Positions 44,546-56,125 of a DNA stretch of 64,000 nucleotides are shown piece after piece. Numbering within the stretch: position 1 is the first letter of the stretch; every line of letters starts with the position of its first letter. A program made the position numbers and the translations under genes. The DNA is taken from the NCBI GenBank assembly GCA_025200525.1, contig CM045762.1, positions 87,920,717 through 87,984,716 of the forward strand. Reading direction: 5' to 3'. Below the pieces are notes generated by a model. That model did not search any database, was not told where the DNA came from, and worked only from the letters and a program-made list of their open reading frames with translations. The DNA comes from Camellia lanceoleosa (taxonomy: Eukaryota; Streptophyta; Magnoliopsida; Ericales; Theaceae).

Positions 44546-47500
44546 TGTAGACACCCCATTTTTGACCGCCCTTAAGACTTGGGCGCTACTGATGGCTTCT
44601 TTGGTGATGAAAGTTGTGCAATGCAAATGTTCGATTTTTTCGGCAAGAGGAGAGTCAAATCCTAACCTCACACCCCATTTTTGGGCTAAAACTATTTTGA
44701 ATGGTTTTTAGACCTTAAAACCCTCTCTTTCAAAATATTTTTGAAAAGAAGTTTCTACGATGTTCCGAGGCTCGTATTTCGTTAAATGTTGCGCTTTTTG
44801 GTAAATCGAGCAAGGACAAAGTGGAAATGAATGAAAGAGAGATGAAATCTTTGAAAAATATTTCAAAACACCTTGTTTAGGGGTTTGGTGTTGAAGAAAA
44901 GAGGAGTGGAGGGAAGAAACCTAGTTTAGGAAGAAGATGGGCATGAATCGCTAAGAGAGAGTCGAGCAGCCCTCGCTAAATCAAGCCTATCCTTTTGTAT
45001 ACTTGGATTTAATCTATCAGACCACCACCGTTGGAAATAAGACTTCTGGGGCTTCATTTTACACTCAAGAATCTCCTAAAGCCGAGTCCGGATGGAGGAG
45101 ATATGGTTGGTTGAATTAGGGCATCAATTCGGTTGGACCGAAACTGAGCAGTCTCCACTAAAAGAGGGATATCTCTTAGCAAACTTGGAATTTTGAGGTG
45201 AGGCTACCACCATTGGAAATATTAGTTCTGGGAATTCATTTTAGAGACAAAAATGACCTGCAAAGGAGTCTGGATGAAGGAGCTATGCCCATTTGAAGTT
45301 GGACCTGCAGAGCAGAATTTGCAGTCGGCCAGAAATGTGCACAGTCGGCCATGGAGATGGCCGGTCGGCCATCACAAGTAGCAGGTCGGCCCCAAAGATG
45401 GCCGGCTGGCCAAGAGTGACACAACTTCAGAATTTTTGAAGATATTTTGTCCTTCAGCTGTTTCTAGGTTGTGCCACCTGTCCTAGCTTAGATATTTTCG
45501 ACCAAATGCTTTCTTTTTGCTATATATGAAGCTATATCTCATATATTCAAGGGGAGAAGAAAAAAAATCAAATTTGGGAGCCTCTCTCTCTAAAAAATTC
45601 CTCTCTCTAGAAATTTCAGAGCAAAATTTCAGCCCTTCTCTCTAGTTTGCTCTCTCTCTTGCCCTTTTGTGTATAGAAGTAGAGAAACATGCCTAGTTTG
45701 CCCATGCATCCTTGATCAAAGTTGCCTATCTTTGGGAGGAGGTTGCTTGGAGTTTACTTGGGACTTTGTTTGAGCTCCAAAAGGTGATTTGAGCTCAGAT
45801 TTTTGCCTGTTTTGGTGCCTGGCTTCAAGAGGTATAAACTCTCCTCTTTTGTATTTGTTTTGCACATTTGCTTCACCGTCATTTTTCCATTGTTTTGGGC
45901 TATTTTTTTGGGTTGGTGTTGAACTACAAAAAGGGCTGATTTTCAGTCCTAAAAATGTTGGTTTAAGCCTTGTTTGGCTAGGGGGTGTTTCCTCCCTTTT
46001 ACTCTATAGCTTGTAAGGCCTTTTGAGCTATCTTTCAAGCTTTTGAAACAATCTTTGTTTGGCCTTTATACCACCGAAATCCAATGGATTTTCAGTGGTA
46101 GAAAGGTAGTTTTGAGGCCCCAAATAGGAGGGGGTTGTCCCCTATTCTCTTCTCTTGTTTACTCGTGTTGATGGCCCATCAAAAGGGCATGTATTTCTAT
46201 CTTCTTAAGGCTTTGTTTGAGCACTTTTTTTGTGACTTTTTAGACCTGCCTTGACTCTGTTTTTGGCTGGTTTGGTCACCTCTTGCATGCTTCATGTACT
46301 TGTAGTGCAAATCTTGCTTACTAGCCTTGCATGCTTGATGTTTTGGCTCATTATTCTAGCTCATTTTGGCTATACTCCAGCATGCTTTTATTCATATTTT
46401 GGCATGCTTTAGCTCTGTTTTGAGCCTTCTTGGTTGTATGATGCTTGTTGTGCATGCTTGTAGTGCAATAGCCTTGATTAGTTTTGAGTTTTGAGGTATC
46501 TTGCATGCTTGGCTTGAGGTATTTGCATGCTTTGGCATCATTTGGCATGGTATTTTAGAGCAGATACTTCCATCATACACTCCTATATATTGCTCTTTAC
46601 GTGCTTTTAAGAGTTGAGCCTTATGCCTCGTTTATGAGCCAATGCATAAACATCATTTTCTTGCTTTTCATGCTATCTTCTCGGTTCATTTTAGCCACTG
46701 TTTTGGCCTGTTGTAGCTCTATTTTAGGATGGTTTAATCATTTGAGCATTGTATGGCATGCTTCTAGTGTAATGCACTTCACTAGCTTTGGCGTTCTTAG
46801 CTCTAAGCATATCTTACATGCATCGTTTTCATGTTTCGATGTCATTTAGCATACTATTTTAGTGCTGGAATGTACATCATTGCATGCCATCTTTCATTTG
46901 TTGTATCACTTTGAAAGAGGTCTTAAGCCCCTTGTTGGCTTGAGCATGGAGTTAAGGCTCCCATGCCTAATGATTTTAGCCTTCTCTTGCGGGTTTCTAC
47001 TAACCAAAAGCATGAGACTTCTTCCATGCTCAAGGTGCTTGTGGCTTCGATCCTCTTTCAAAATTAGAGGGCTCTCACTTTTGGACTTAACCGGTTAAAG
47101 GGCTTATTGGTAATCTAAAATGAGTAAACAAAATGAATCAAAGTAAAACATGCTAAGATAACATGTTTGTGTTGCATTGCATGTGTTTAGATCGGACGTT
47201 AATACAAACACAAGAAATGAGAGACGTTTCGTACTTGAAGTGATGAAACGTGCCTTATTTCTTAGTCACCGACACCCTTGATCGTGGATGATAGGGTGGA
47301 AGTTTCATCGAGTCTATTTGTGCATTCATTGACTTGTACACATTTGGCTTCCCAGCCATCGTGCATTGTGATGCCCGGTTGGTGGTTTGAGAGTCGAGCA
47401 CCACACTCCTTTGAGCTTGAGATATGATAAGGAGTGTAGTGGTACACACGTTTTCTTGCAAATACACTGCCGTGCCTCTGTTTGTGCTCTATTGCAGCAA

Positions 47501-47979
47501 AAGGAGAAATTGCAGGAAGCAGTGGTCGGCCGGCCATCAAATTTGTCGACCAGCCACGAAGGCTGCCGATCGGCTATCAGAATTGGCCGATGGCCATCAA
47601 CTTTGGCCGATGACCATCCCTCTTGGCTGACCATCTCTCAACATGTTCCTAAGGTGGGTCAGAAACTTTTTGGAAGTTGGCATAATTTTCAGAAGTACAA
47701 AAGTGTGCAAACAGAGGCATCATGTGGCACGGTAGTGGATTTCCGAGCGAAGCCGATCGAGCATGCATGTCCCTCATCCTTGAGGCCATTTACTTGCTTT
47801 TGTTAACTTAGAATAAGTTAGCTATTTTATTCAAATTCGATTTGTAATTAATTAGCTAAAGTAGTTAATTAGTTTATCTGTAATAAGTAGCTTAGCTTAG
47901 CATAGCTTAGCCTATTTATTCGAACCCTCCGTCGAGAGGGCGAATTGTTGTAATAAGCGTGCGTGTGTGTGATGCGTGT
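44546..47979 (+). mobile_element. 3' LTR of B, truncated
   Basis: Nearly identical to 31,039-34,475, with a few scattered substitutions and small indels. Identity stops after GTGATGCGTGT, where the 5' LTR continues CTTCTAACCC but this one runs into A's pol. The missing 1.3 kb includes the LTR 3' end and the second target-site copy. TATA box at 45,520. Confidence 0.88.
45520..45528 (+). promoter_or_regulatory. TATA box of B's 3' LTR
   Basis: Same CTATATATGAAG as in the 5' LTR. It would transcribe outward into A's pol remnants. Confidence 0.55.
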
Positions 47980-48330
47980 GGAAGGTAGGGAAATACTGTT
48001 ACTAAAGAAGTAAGCCATAACCTCCATGCTTTTGGGTTGGGGTATGAGCCGATGACAGAGGATTAGAAGAGGAAAGGAGACAAATTGAATGAGAGAATTA
48101 AAGCAGAGAAAGCCAGGAGGCAATTTGAGTTGGTCCATAAGCCGATCAAAGGGATCCTAAATGGACATTTTGTCCATGAAGTAAAAAACTTCCTTTTCTG
48201 TGGATTCCTGAACCATGGGTCAAGCGAGAAACGAAGAAGAGAAACCTTGGGTTTGAGATCTTTTTCAATCACTAGTTGTCAGAAAACAAAAAGGAGCAGA
48301 TTGACCCACACATCAGTATAGGGCAAGACA
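47980..48330 (+). pseudogene. pol segment of A between protease and RT (GLGYEP motif)
   Basis: TKEVSHNLHAFGLGYEPMTE, a stop, then RIKAEKARRQFELVHKPIKG and ILNGHFVHE. Tat-type polyproteins have such a G-patch-like segment after the protease. It continues A after the B insertion. The frame then shifts. Confidence 0.65.
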
Positions 48331-48939
48331 GAAGTGCAAGCTCGGATAGCTATGGAGAGGAACTATTGAGGATAATACTGGCTGACCTCCTGGTGAATTC
48401 TAATTCCGAGGCTGAGCCTCTTAACTTGGGGATAGTGTTACTATCTTTGTGATCGGGGATAAACCAGCAGTGGATTACATTAATCTCATTATGGATGCAG
48501 CCGAGGCTCCACGCCTAGTTTGGCAATTCTAGAGGGGCTCTATTGATAGTTCTAAATTGGATGATGAGCCTAAGTCTGATTCCATCAAGTTTGTTCAGTT
48601 GGAGTCAGATTTGAGTCAGTCTGAGGAGTTTGAGTCTGGCACTTCCGGGGGTGGTAACTCGGGTGTCAAAGTCCTGTCTAGGTCTTATATCAGTTTTTCT
48701 TTTGAGTCAACTGTAACGGAGGACCTTGACTTTATCAATGTAAATGCAGTAGACTTCGCTTACTTCTTTGTGCCTTTAGTTTGCTGCACTGATAACGATT
48801 TCAAAAGTTTGACTTAAATGAGGAGGAAGAAATTCCTTAGGCTTTGAAAAACTTGATTGACCAAGAGGAGGAGAGGCGTGATGAGCCTTGCATGGATGGG
48901 ATCATTGCAATTAATGTGGGTAGTGAGAAAGATCCACGC
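48331..48939 (+). other. pol linker of A, acidic
   Basis: An open frame at 48,557-48,817 is acidic (ESDLSQSEEFESGTSG) and matches the linker kept in B at 38,690. No known domain. Confidence 0.55.
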
Positions 48940-49903
48940 TTACTCTAGATTGGTTTCACATTGTCTTCAGAGGAACGAGAGCGTTTAATCGCTTTGTTAA
49001 AAGATTTCAAAGATGTTTTTGCGTGGTCCTATGTAGACATGCCTGGAATTAATCCTGAGATTGTACAACACAGGATCCCTCTCGACTCCAAGGCCCGACC
49101 AGTCAAACAGAAACTTTGCAGAATTTGTCCAAATTGGGTTGGACACTGAAAATTAAAGAGGAAGTTACCAAACAGATCGATGCAGGATTCCTGATGGTAT
49201 CTGAATATCTGACTTAGTTGGCCAATACTGTTCTTGTTCTAAAAAAAGACGTTAGAATTAGAGTTTGCGTCGACTTCAGGGATTTGAATAAGGCTAGTCC
49301 GAAGGACAAGTTTCCGTTGCCACACATTGATGACTTGGTAGACTTCACGGTCAGCCATGCCTTGTTATCATTCATGGATAGATTTTCGGGGTATAACCCA
49401 ATCTTAATGGCACCTGAGGATAGAGAAAGGACTGTGTTCACCACGCCATGGGGTACCTACTGCTACAGGATCATGCCATTAAGATTGAAGAATGCCAGGG
49501 GTACATATCAGAGGGCTGCAACCACAATATTGCAAGACATGATCAATAAGGAAGTTGAGGTGTATATAGATGACATGATTATAAAATCCAAAGAGCGAGA
49601 AGGCCACTACATCGCGCTAGAGAAGTTCTTTGAGAGGATTAGAGAGTACATATTGAGGTTGAATATGTAATAGTGCACTTTTGGGGTGACTGCTGGGAAA
49701 ATGTTGGGTTTTCTGATTGCACAGAAGGGAATTGAAGTAGATTTATCCAAGATCAAGGTCAACTTAGAAATGCCACCATTAAGGACTGAAAATGAGGTGT
49801 GCGGCTTTTTGGAAAAAGTGCAATTCATAAGACGGTTTATCTCTAAATTAACCTTGACTTGTGAACCACTATTTGGTCATTCGAAGAAGGGAAATAAGTT
49901 TTA
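48940..49903 (+). pseudogene. reverse transcriptase of element A, broken
   Basis: Ty3/gypsy RT in three pieces. 48,961-49,149: RERLIALLKDFKDVFAWSYV, EIVQHRIPLDSKARPVKQKL. Frameshift, then KQIDAGFLMVSEY and a stop. 49,218-49,670: RVCVDFRDLNKASPKDKFPL, PHIDDLVD, FMDRFSGYNPILMAPEDRE, TPWGTYCYRIMPL, and the catalytic YIDDM. 49,686-49,904: GKMLGFLIAQKGIEVDLSKI and the thumb/connection. The active-site Asp pair is kept but stops and a frameshift inactivate it. It would copy element RNA into DNA. Confidence 0.9.
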
Positions 49904-50257
49904 GTGGGACGATCGATCTCTGTTTGCCTTCGTACAAGTCAAGTAGTACTTTCAGAATTCGCTTGTATTGTCGCCACTAGAGTTGGTGAAGCCACTGATT
50001 ATGTACCTGTTGGTAACATAGTCATGAGATGCATACTAGCACAAGAATCAGAAGCTAAGGTGGAAAAGGTCATTTACTATCTGAGCAAGAAGATGTTAGA
50101 TTATGAGACCTGCTACACTCCTTTGGAGAAGGCTTGTTTAGCTTTGGTTTTGGCAACTAGGAAGTTGAGACAGTACTTGTTAGCCCATTTCGTAATTCTG
50201 GTTTTGAGATTGGATCCCATTAAATATCTCTTGGAGAAACCGACACTTACGGGTAGG
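49904..50257 (+). pseudogene. RNase H of element A, 5' part (split by solo LTR)
   Basis: VIYYLSKKMLDYETCYTPLE and DPIKYLLEKPTLTG are typical of the Tat RNase H. The frame breaks at 50,258 where the solo LTR begins and resumes at 54,273 with LAHWLLFLSEFDLKYVT. GTAGG (50,253-50,257) is the left target-site copy. Confidence 0.85.
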
Positions 50258-51369
50258 TGTAGACTGCCCGAACTCGCTCCGCGCGCTCCCCATTTGGAGA
50301 GGGCGTGAATTTTGTTCTAGCTACTACAGTTCAGACTCCTGTCATGGTTCTGAATCTAGTCTCACAAAGTGCAATGTAAGACTGATAAATCACCGAAGAG
50401 TCCAAATCCGGCAAATCATTTTGGAAAACGGATTTTAATAAAAAAAAGTGCCAAACATGGACTGCTTTGACAGATTTCAAAGTCGCCACCTAAATATTTT
50501 ATTTTCGGGAAATTTAGGAAACCCTGACTCGTGCCTAAGGCCACATGTCCGTTATCACCAAAGTTGCCTCGGCTCGGGAACTTGGGTACGAGGGGGGAAG
50601 GTCATGAAATGAGCATCCCCCCTTGCCCGATCAAAGATCAGCCTCTACTAACATGATATGTTGTTTTTGAAAATACATGTGTTCTTATTCCGGTTTATTA
50701 GCTAACTTACTACGTGATGCGCACAACATACAAGTCTAGACTAGATCACCTAAATTGGAACAAAACAATTCAAAGTTTGTTTTTTTCAAAAATGGTTTGA
50801 AGATGCTACTTGCCAGTAGGCTAAAATGCGGATTTGCCACCAAAAAAGGTGGGCTTAAAACATGATGATTTGCCACTTCAAGTAGGCTTAAAACTCACAT
50901 TTTGATGAATTGTTCCAATTTAAGTAATGAAGCCTTCATCTACAAGCATTGATGCAGTTATATCATTTAAGCAAATAGCCTCATGGCAAGCATGCTAAAC
51001 ATGGCAATCACTTACACGCATGCAAGGATGCTAAAGCATAAACACTCACAGTGTACTCCATGCCAAAACAGAAGCTAGTTAGTAATCAATGCATGATCCT
51101 AACTATGTTAAGTGCCTAATGCAACACATACAAAATGCAACTAAATAGGCTCAGCTATCTAAAATGGCATATGAATGCAACTTGATAACATGTATTCAAA
51201 TAGGTGTTGAAATACGATGCAGTTTGAATGATGCACCGAGCTCGGTGCATGCAATACGAATGAATGATGCAGACATGCATAGCATAAGGTATGCTAATTG
51301 AAATATGCCCTAGTCTAACCACCAAAAGCAGATAAATAAAAGGGAGAAAGACGTGAGGTTGGAAAACAT

Positions 51370-51393
51370 GCACACACACACACACACGCACAC
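51370..51393. repeat. (CA)n microsatellite in solo LTR
   Basis: Short CA run, matching GCGTGCGTGTCTGT in B's LTR, from which it probably expanded. Confidence 0.85.
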
Positions 51394-53800
51394 TTATTAC
51401 AACATTTGCCCTCTCGACGAAGGGTCCGAATAAAAGGCAAGCTAATCTAAGCTAAGCTAAGCAACTAATCTAATAATCTAATTAGACTAATTATTACACA
51501 ACCAAATTGAATAATAAGCAATCTGCTTACTAATTATTACATCACTTCAACTACTTAACAAATTAGCTAATTAAATTACAAATTGAGGCTAACTAACAAG
51601 TAAGCATTAAACCAAGTTGCTCCATCTCTACTCGAAGAAGTAAAAGATGCATGCTCGGTTTCTGCCCCGAAAAGCTCTCTGGTTTGCTCTCTTGAGGCTC
51701 TGTTTGTAGGGTGTCTCCAAGAACCTTCTGCTGAATCTTACCAAAACAATGCTGGAGAGTGCACCAGTGGCCTGCTGGCCATGAAAGGTGGCTGCTGGCC
51801 ACCTGCCGGCCAAGAGTGGGCCTCTACCGGCCAAGGATGGAAAGGTGCCAGCCATCAATGTGGCACTGCCACCCACTGGTGTGCTGTGACACCATTCTGT
51901 AACAGAGCACAAAAACAGAAGAAATGAAGGGTCTCCCTAGGGTATGTATGTACTGTGCCACCCCATATCACCTCAAAACATCAAGGGAGAGGCATCATTG
52001 GATCCAAGACCATCAATCAAGCATGCAATGCTTGATGGCCAAAGATCCAATCTTGTACACATTCAATGAATGCAATGCAAACAAGACTCTAAGACCATGG
52101 CCTTATCATGAGAGGTCAAAGGCAATGGAGGCAAAGGGGATTGGCTCACTTTCATCACTTTGAGTATCAAGTGGACCAATCCACCTCGTGTTCAACATAA
52201 CATCTGGTTGAACACGATACAATGCACACAAACAACATGCGAATCTTGGCATGAAACACGAGACTTTAACACACAAACAACGTATATACAACATGTTAAG
52301 AGAGTTAAGCGTAAAAAAACTAGCAAAAGATACAACACTAGGACCATGCAATACAATGCTCAATAGACAGAACCAGCCCCAAACAGTCCTCATCCATGCC
52401 AAAATAGTGGCTGAAATGTGATGAAACTTAAGCACAAGAAGCAAGAAAAGCATGCTAAAGTTATGGCTCGTCAACAAGGCATGAAACTCAGCTCTCAAAC
52501 ACAATTAATGAGTGATATACATGAGAGTATGTCAAGGCTATATGCTCTGAAATAATATGTTAAATGATGCCATATCACATAAACATCGCAAATAAGGCAT
52601 GCTAGAGGGCTTAAAGCATAAGGCTAGCAAAGGGCTCTACACAAGAGGCATGCAATACATAGCACAAATGACCAAACCAACAATGGACAGACCTCAACCA
52701 TGCCAAAACAAAGGCCAAAACATGCTGAAATGGTAGCCCACAAACTTAGACAAGCATGCATACATATTAGCTTATAAACAAGGCATAAGTCACATCTCTC
52801 AAAAGCATTAAAAGAGTAGAACATGTGAGAGTGTGACTACACTATACACACTGAAATCAAGTAAGAAATGAGGCTAAGGCATGCAATCATCACATTCAAA
52901 GCATGCTAGAGATCCCAAACACAAAGCTAGTGAAGTCCAACTACACTATAGCTATACAAAGCTAAGCATATATGACCAAGACCACTTAAAATAGACCTTA
53001 AGCATGCTAAATCAGTGGCAAAAATATGCTGGAGCAAAGCTAACACATGCTAGAATGATGAACCATAAGCGTGAAGCATGTTAGGCCAACAAGCATGATT
53101 GCACTACAAGTACCAAAAGCATGCAAGAGGTGACCAAACCATGCCAAAACAGAGTTATGGCAGGTCCAAAAGGTTATAAAAACATGCTCAAACTGAGCCT
53201 CGAAAGGGTAGAAACACATGTTCATTGATAGGTTAATCAACACAAGCTAGCAAGATACAAAAGGGGGGGACCACCCCCACCTATTTTGGGTCTCAAAACC
53301 CACTTTCCACCACTGAAATTCCTCTAGAATTCAGTGGTGAAAAGGATAAACAAAGGTGATCTCAAAGGCCTTAAAGGATAGCTCAGAGCAAGGCAAAATA
53401 AGGCACAAAAGGGGGTAAACCCCCCCTAACTCAAACAAGGCCTCAAACAAACATCTTAAACACTTAAAAACAAAATTTTTTGTACTTGAGAGTAAGGCCT
53501 AAAAGAGCATGCAAGGATGGCCAAATACTTAAGCAAAACAAAGCTTAAAGAGGATAACTACTCACCCTTGAAGAACCACAGCAAAACAGTAACTTTTGAG
53601 GTAAAAACCAGCTTTTTAGAACCCAAGTATGACCTCCAAGAACCTCAGCTCAATGATGGTGGTGTTTTACTAGGTGTTTGTGTACAAAAGTATGAAGAAA
53701 CAATACTTTTGAGTCAATATATATATATAGAAATATAGAGAGAGAGTAAATTTTTGTTCTCCAAAAGTTCTAAACCCTAGAGAAGGGAGAGGCACCTCCC

Positions 53801-53810
53801 CTTATATAGG
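53801..53810 (-). promoter_or_regulatory. TATA box of the solo LTR
   Basis: CCTATATAAG on the minus strand, followed by GGGGAGG and CTCTCCCTTCTC. A GGCCGGCCGGCC cluster lies about 130 bases upstream in the LTR's direction. Transcription would run through A's RT region in antisense. Confidence 0.65.
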
Positions 53811-54272
53811 CAATGCAAGCAAAAGCTTGCTTGACAAGCTTAAACTTGCCTCTATCCATCCATACACGTGTATGAAGGATGGTTTAGTGAGCCACAGCTG
53901 GCTCAAAATATCTAAAATACTATCTGTTGAAACACGGTGGCCGGCCGGCCATTAGTGGTGGCCGGCAATTCCTCATTGATGGCCGGCAGCCCTTGATTAT
54001 GGCCGATAGTGCACTAAAACAATCAAAAGGGAGGGATCAAAGCATGGTCCAAAGATAGGGCAGAAATGAAACAGGGTTTGGAAATCTCAAACTTGTGACG
54101 TTCCGCTGCGAAGTTTGAATGCTCGGTGAACAACCAAACTTGTTGCTGGATGTACCTGTGAGGTCCCGCTGGGAAGTTCGAATGCTCGATGAACAACCAA
54201 ACTTGTTGCTGGATGTACCTGCAAGCACAACCAAGTCTTGAGGACGGTCAAAAATGGGGTGTCTACAGTAGG

Positions 54273-54442
54273 CTAGCTCATTGGTTGCTTTTTCTCTCTG
54301 AATTTGACCTTAAGTATGTCACTTGCAAGTTGGTCAAAGGAAAGTAGAATTTTTGGCAGGCCACCTAGTGGAAGGAGAGAAAGAAGTAGAGTACCTATTC
54401 CCAGATGAGAAGATCCTACAGGTAGAAGAGGAGACGTAGAAA
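54273..54442 (+). pseudogene. RNase H of element A, 3' part
   Basis: LAHWLLFLSEFDLKYVTCKL continues the frame of 50,252, then GHLVEGEKEVEYLFPDEKIL leads to the second RNase H with a TAG at 54,439. Confidence 0.8.
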
Positions 54443-54733
54443 ATGTACTTTGATGGAGTGGCTAATCAATATGGTTATGGGATAGGCGCGTTGCTTATAA
54501 CACCTGATGATTCCTATATACCCCTAGCTTTTAACCTTCGGTTCAAAGTATCCAACAACGAAGCAAAGTACGAAGCATGTATTGGTGGATTAGAAGTTGC
54601 CCTAGAACTAAGGGCAATAAGGTTGGACGTCATTGGAGACTCGAACCTGGTTATTTCTCAAGCCAATGGACGTTGGAAGGTCAAAGAAGATAAAATGAAA
54701 GTTTATCACCAGGCCTTAGACATTCTGAACTGA
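54443..54733 (+). pseudogene. second (archaeal-type) RNase H of element A
   Basis: MYFDGVANQYGYGIGALLIT, SNNEAKYEACIGGLEVAL and DVIGDSNLVISQ keep the Asp, Glu and Asp expected for catalysis. A second RNase H between the first one and integrase is a mark of Tat-lineage elements. The domain itself is open but sits in a broken polyprotein. Confidence 0.88.
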
Positions 54734-55038
54734 CATTTACATACTTGCTAAGTGAGAACAATAGGTTTATTCATGCACTAGCAACTCCATCCTCTATGGG
54801 AGACATACCAATTGGGGTTAAGATAAGTCTGATTATCATTGAATATAAGTGTGGTTCCACTTATGAGATAATAGTCGCAATAGACGAGGTTCAAGACCCC
54901 CCTTAGTATCATGACATTTGTAACTTTCTAGAGAAGGATGAGTATCCACCAGGGGCAAATGCCAAGGATAAATGGGGAATACGACATCTAGCCATCTGGT
55001 TCATCATATGTGGAGGAACGTTATACAAAATAGGACAT

Positions 55039-56125
55039 CTAGAAATGCACAAGTTCTGCATTGAAGAGGAAGAGTCAAAACGCCTCATGGAAGCCATTCA
55101 TGGGAGAAAGTGTGGTGCACACATGAATGGTGTGATGTTAGCTAGAAAAATCCTCAAGCAAGGCTACTATTGGTTAACCATGGAGGATGATTGTATCAAC
55201 TTTGTTTGGCGATGCCACAGATGTCAAATCCATGCTAATTGCATGAATATCTCACCGTTAAAGTTTTACAATATGACTTCACCATGGCCTTTCTTAGTCT
55301 GGGCAATTGACGTCATCAGAGTGGTCTCGCTAAAGGGCTCGAATGGACACGAGTTCATTTTATTAGCAATTGACTATTTCACCAAGTGGGTTGAGGCGTT
55401 TTGTGTTGAACGCGTGCATGTGGCCAAGTTCATCAGAAATAACATCATCTGTAGGTATGGAGTGCCAAACGAGATAATATCGGACAGTGGCTCGCACTTC
55501 AAGAAAGAGGTAGTGGATTTGCTTGAGAAGTACAACGTGGCTTTTCACAAGTCATCAACATATAGGCAATAGACCAATAGAGCCATTGAATCTGCAAACA
55601 AGAATATGAAGAACATTCTATGAAAGATGGTGGAAACCTACAAGGAGTGGCCAGACAAACTGCCTTTTGCACTTTGGGGTTATAGAACGTCAATTTGAAC
55701 ATCTACAGGGACAACCCCCTACTCTTTGGAATTTGGGATGGAAGCTATTTTCCCTATCGAAATTGAGGCACTGTCACTGAGAATTATGGCCAAGTTACAG
55801 AGACATAATGGCAGCAAAACAGGTTTGAAGAATTGATGTTGTTTGATGAGAGGAGGTTGAAGGCATTATATCACATCCAGGGATATCAGGGTAGAATCAC
55901 CAGGGCCTTCAATAAGAGAGTCAAGTTCAAAAACCTCGAAGAAGGAGATATGGTGCTCAAAGACAACTGAGCTTCCATCCATGACCCTAAGGGCAAGTTC
56001 CAACCCAATTGGACTGGTCCCTACATCATCAAATCTATCTAGTCAGGAGAAGCCATCATCCTCATGGATTTAGACGGCTTGGAGTCCTCACAAGCAATCA
56101 ACATGGACACGCTGAAGAAATAATA
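55039..56125 (+). pseudogene. integrase of element A, broken
   Basis: Zinc-binding HGRKCGAH ... CHRC (His-Cys type), then the catalytic core with WAIDVI, ISDSGSHFKKEV and AIESANKNMK giving the D, D, E triad, GYRTS, and the C-terminal FQPNWTGPYII and DLDGLE. TAG at 55,570, TGA at 55,621 and others interrupt it. It would insert the element's DNA into chromosomes. Confidence 0.9.

Larger units (their letters stand above)
31039..47979 (+). mobile_element. Tat/Ogre-type element 'B', non-autonomous, 3' LTR truncated
   Basis: 5' LTR 31,039-35,803, primer-binding site 35,809-35,826, open gag, remnants of RT start and integrase end, a long 3' region, polypurine tract 44,531-44,545 and 3' LTR 44,546-47,979. 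The two LTRs are nearly identical, so B inserted recently compared with A. It lies in A between protease and the GLGYEP segment. The left flank is AGGAT (31,034-31,038). The matching right copy is absent because the 3' LTR stops at the point equal to 34,475 of the 5' LTR. B lacks protease and most of RT, both RNases H and integrase and would need proteins from a relative. Confidence 0.87.
50258..54267 (-). mobile_element. reversed solo LTR, 4010 bp, TSD GTAGG
   Basis: On the minus strand it begins TGTAGACACCCCATTTTTGA at 54,267 and ends GGGCAGTCTACA at 50,258. GTAGG stands at 50,253-50,257 and again at 54,268-54,272. There is no internal region, so the two LTRs of a full element recombined. 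It is related to B's LTR (same start, GGCC clusters at 53,937-54,010 and 51,766-51,850, CCCTT hairpin, same end) but clearly diverged, so it is another subfamily. The frames inside it are not genes. Confidence 0.95.
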
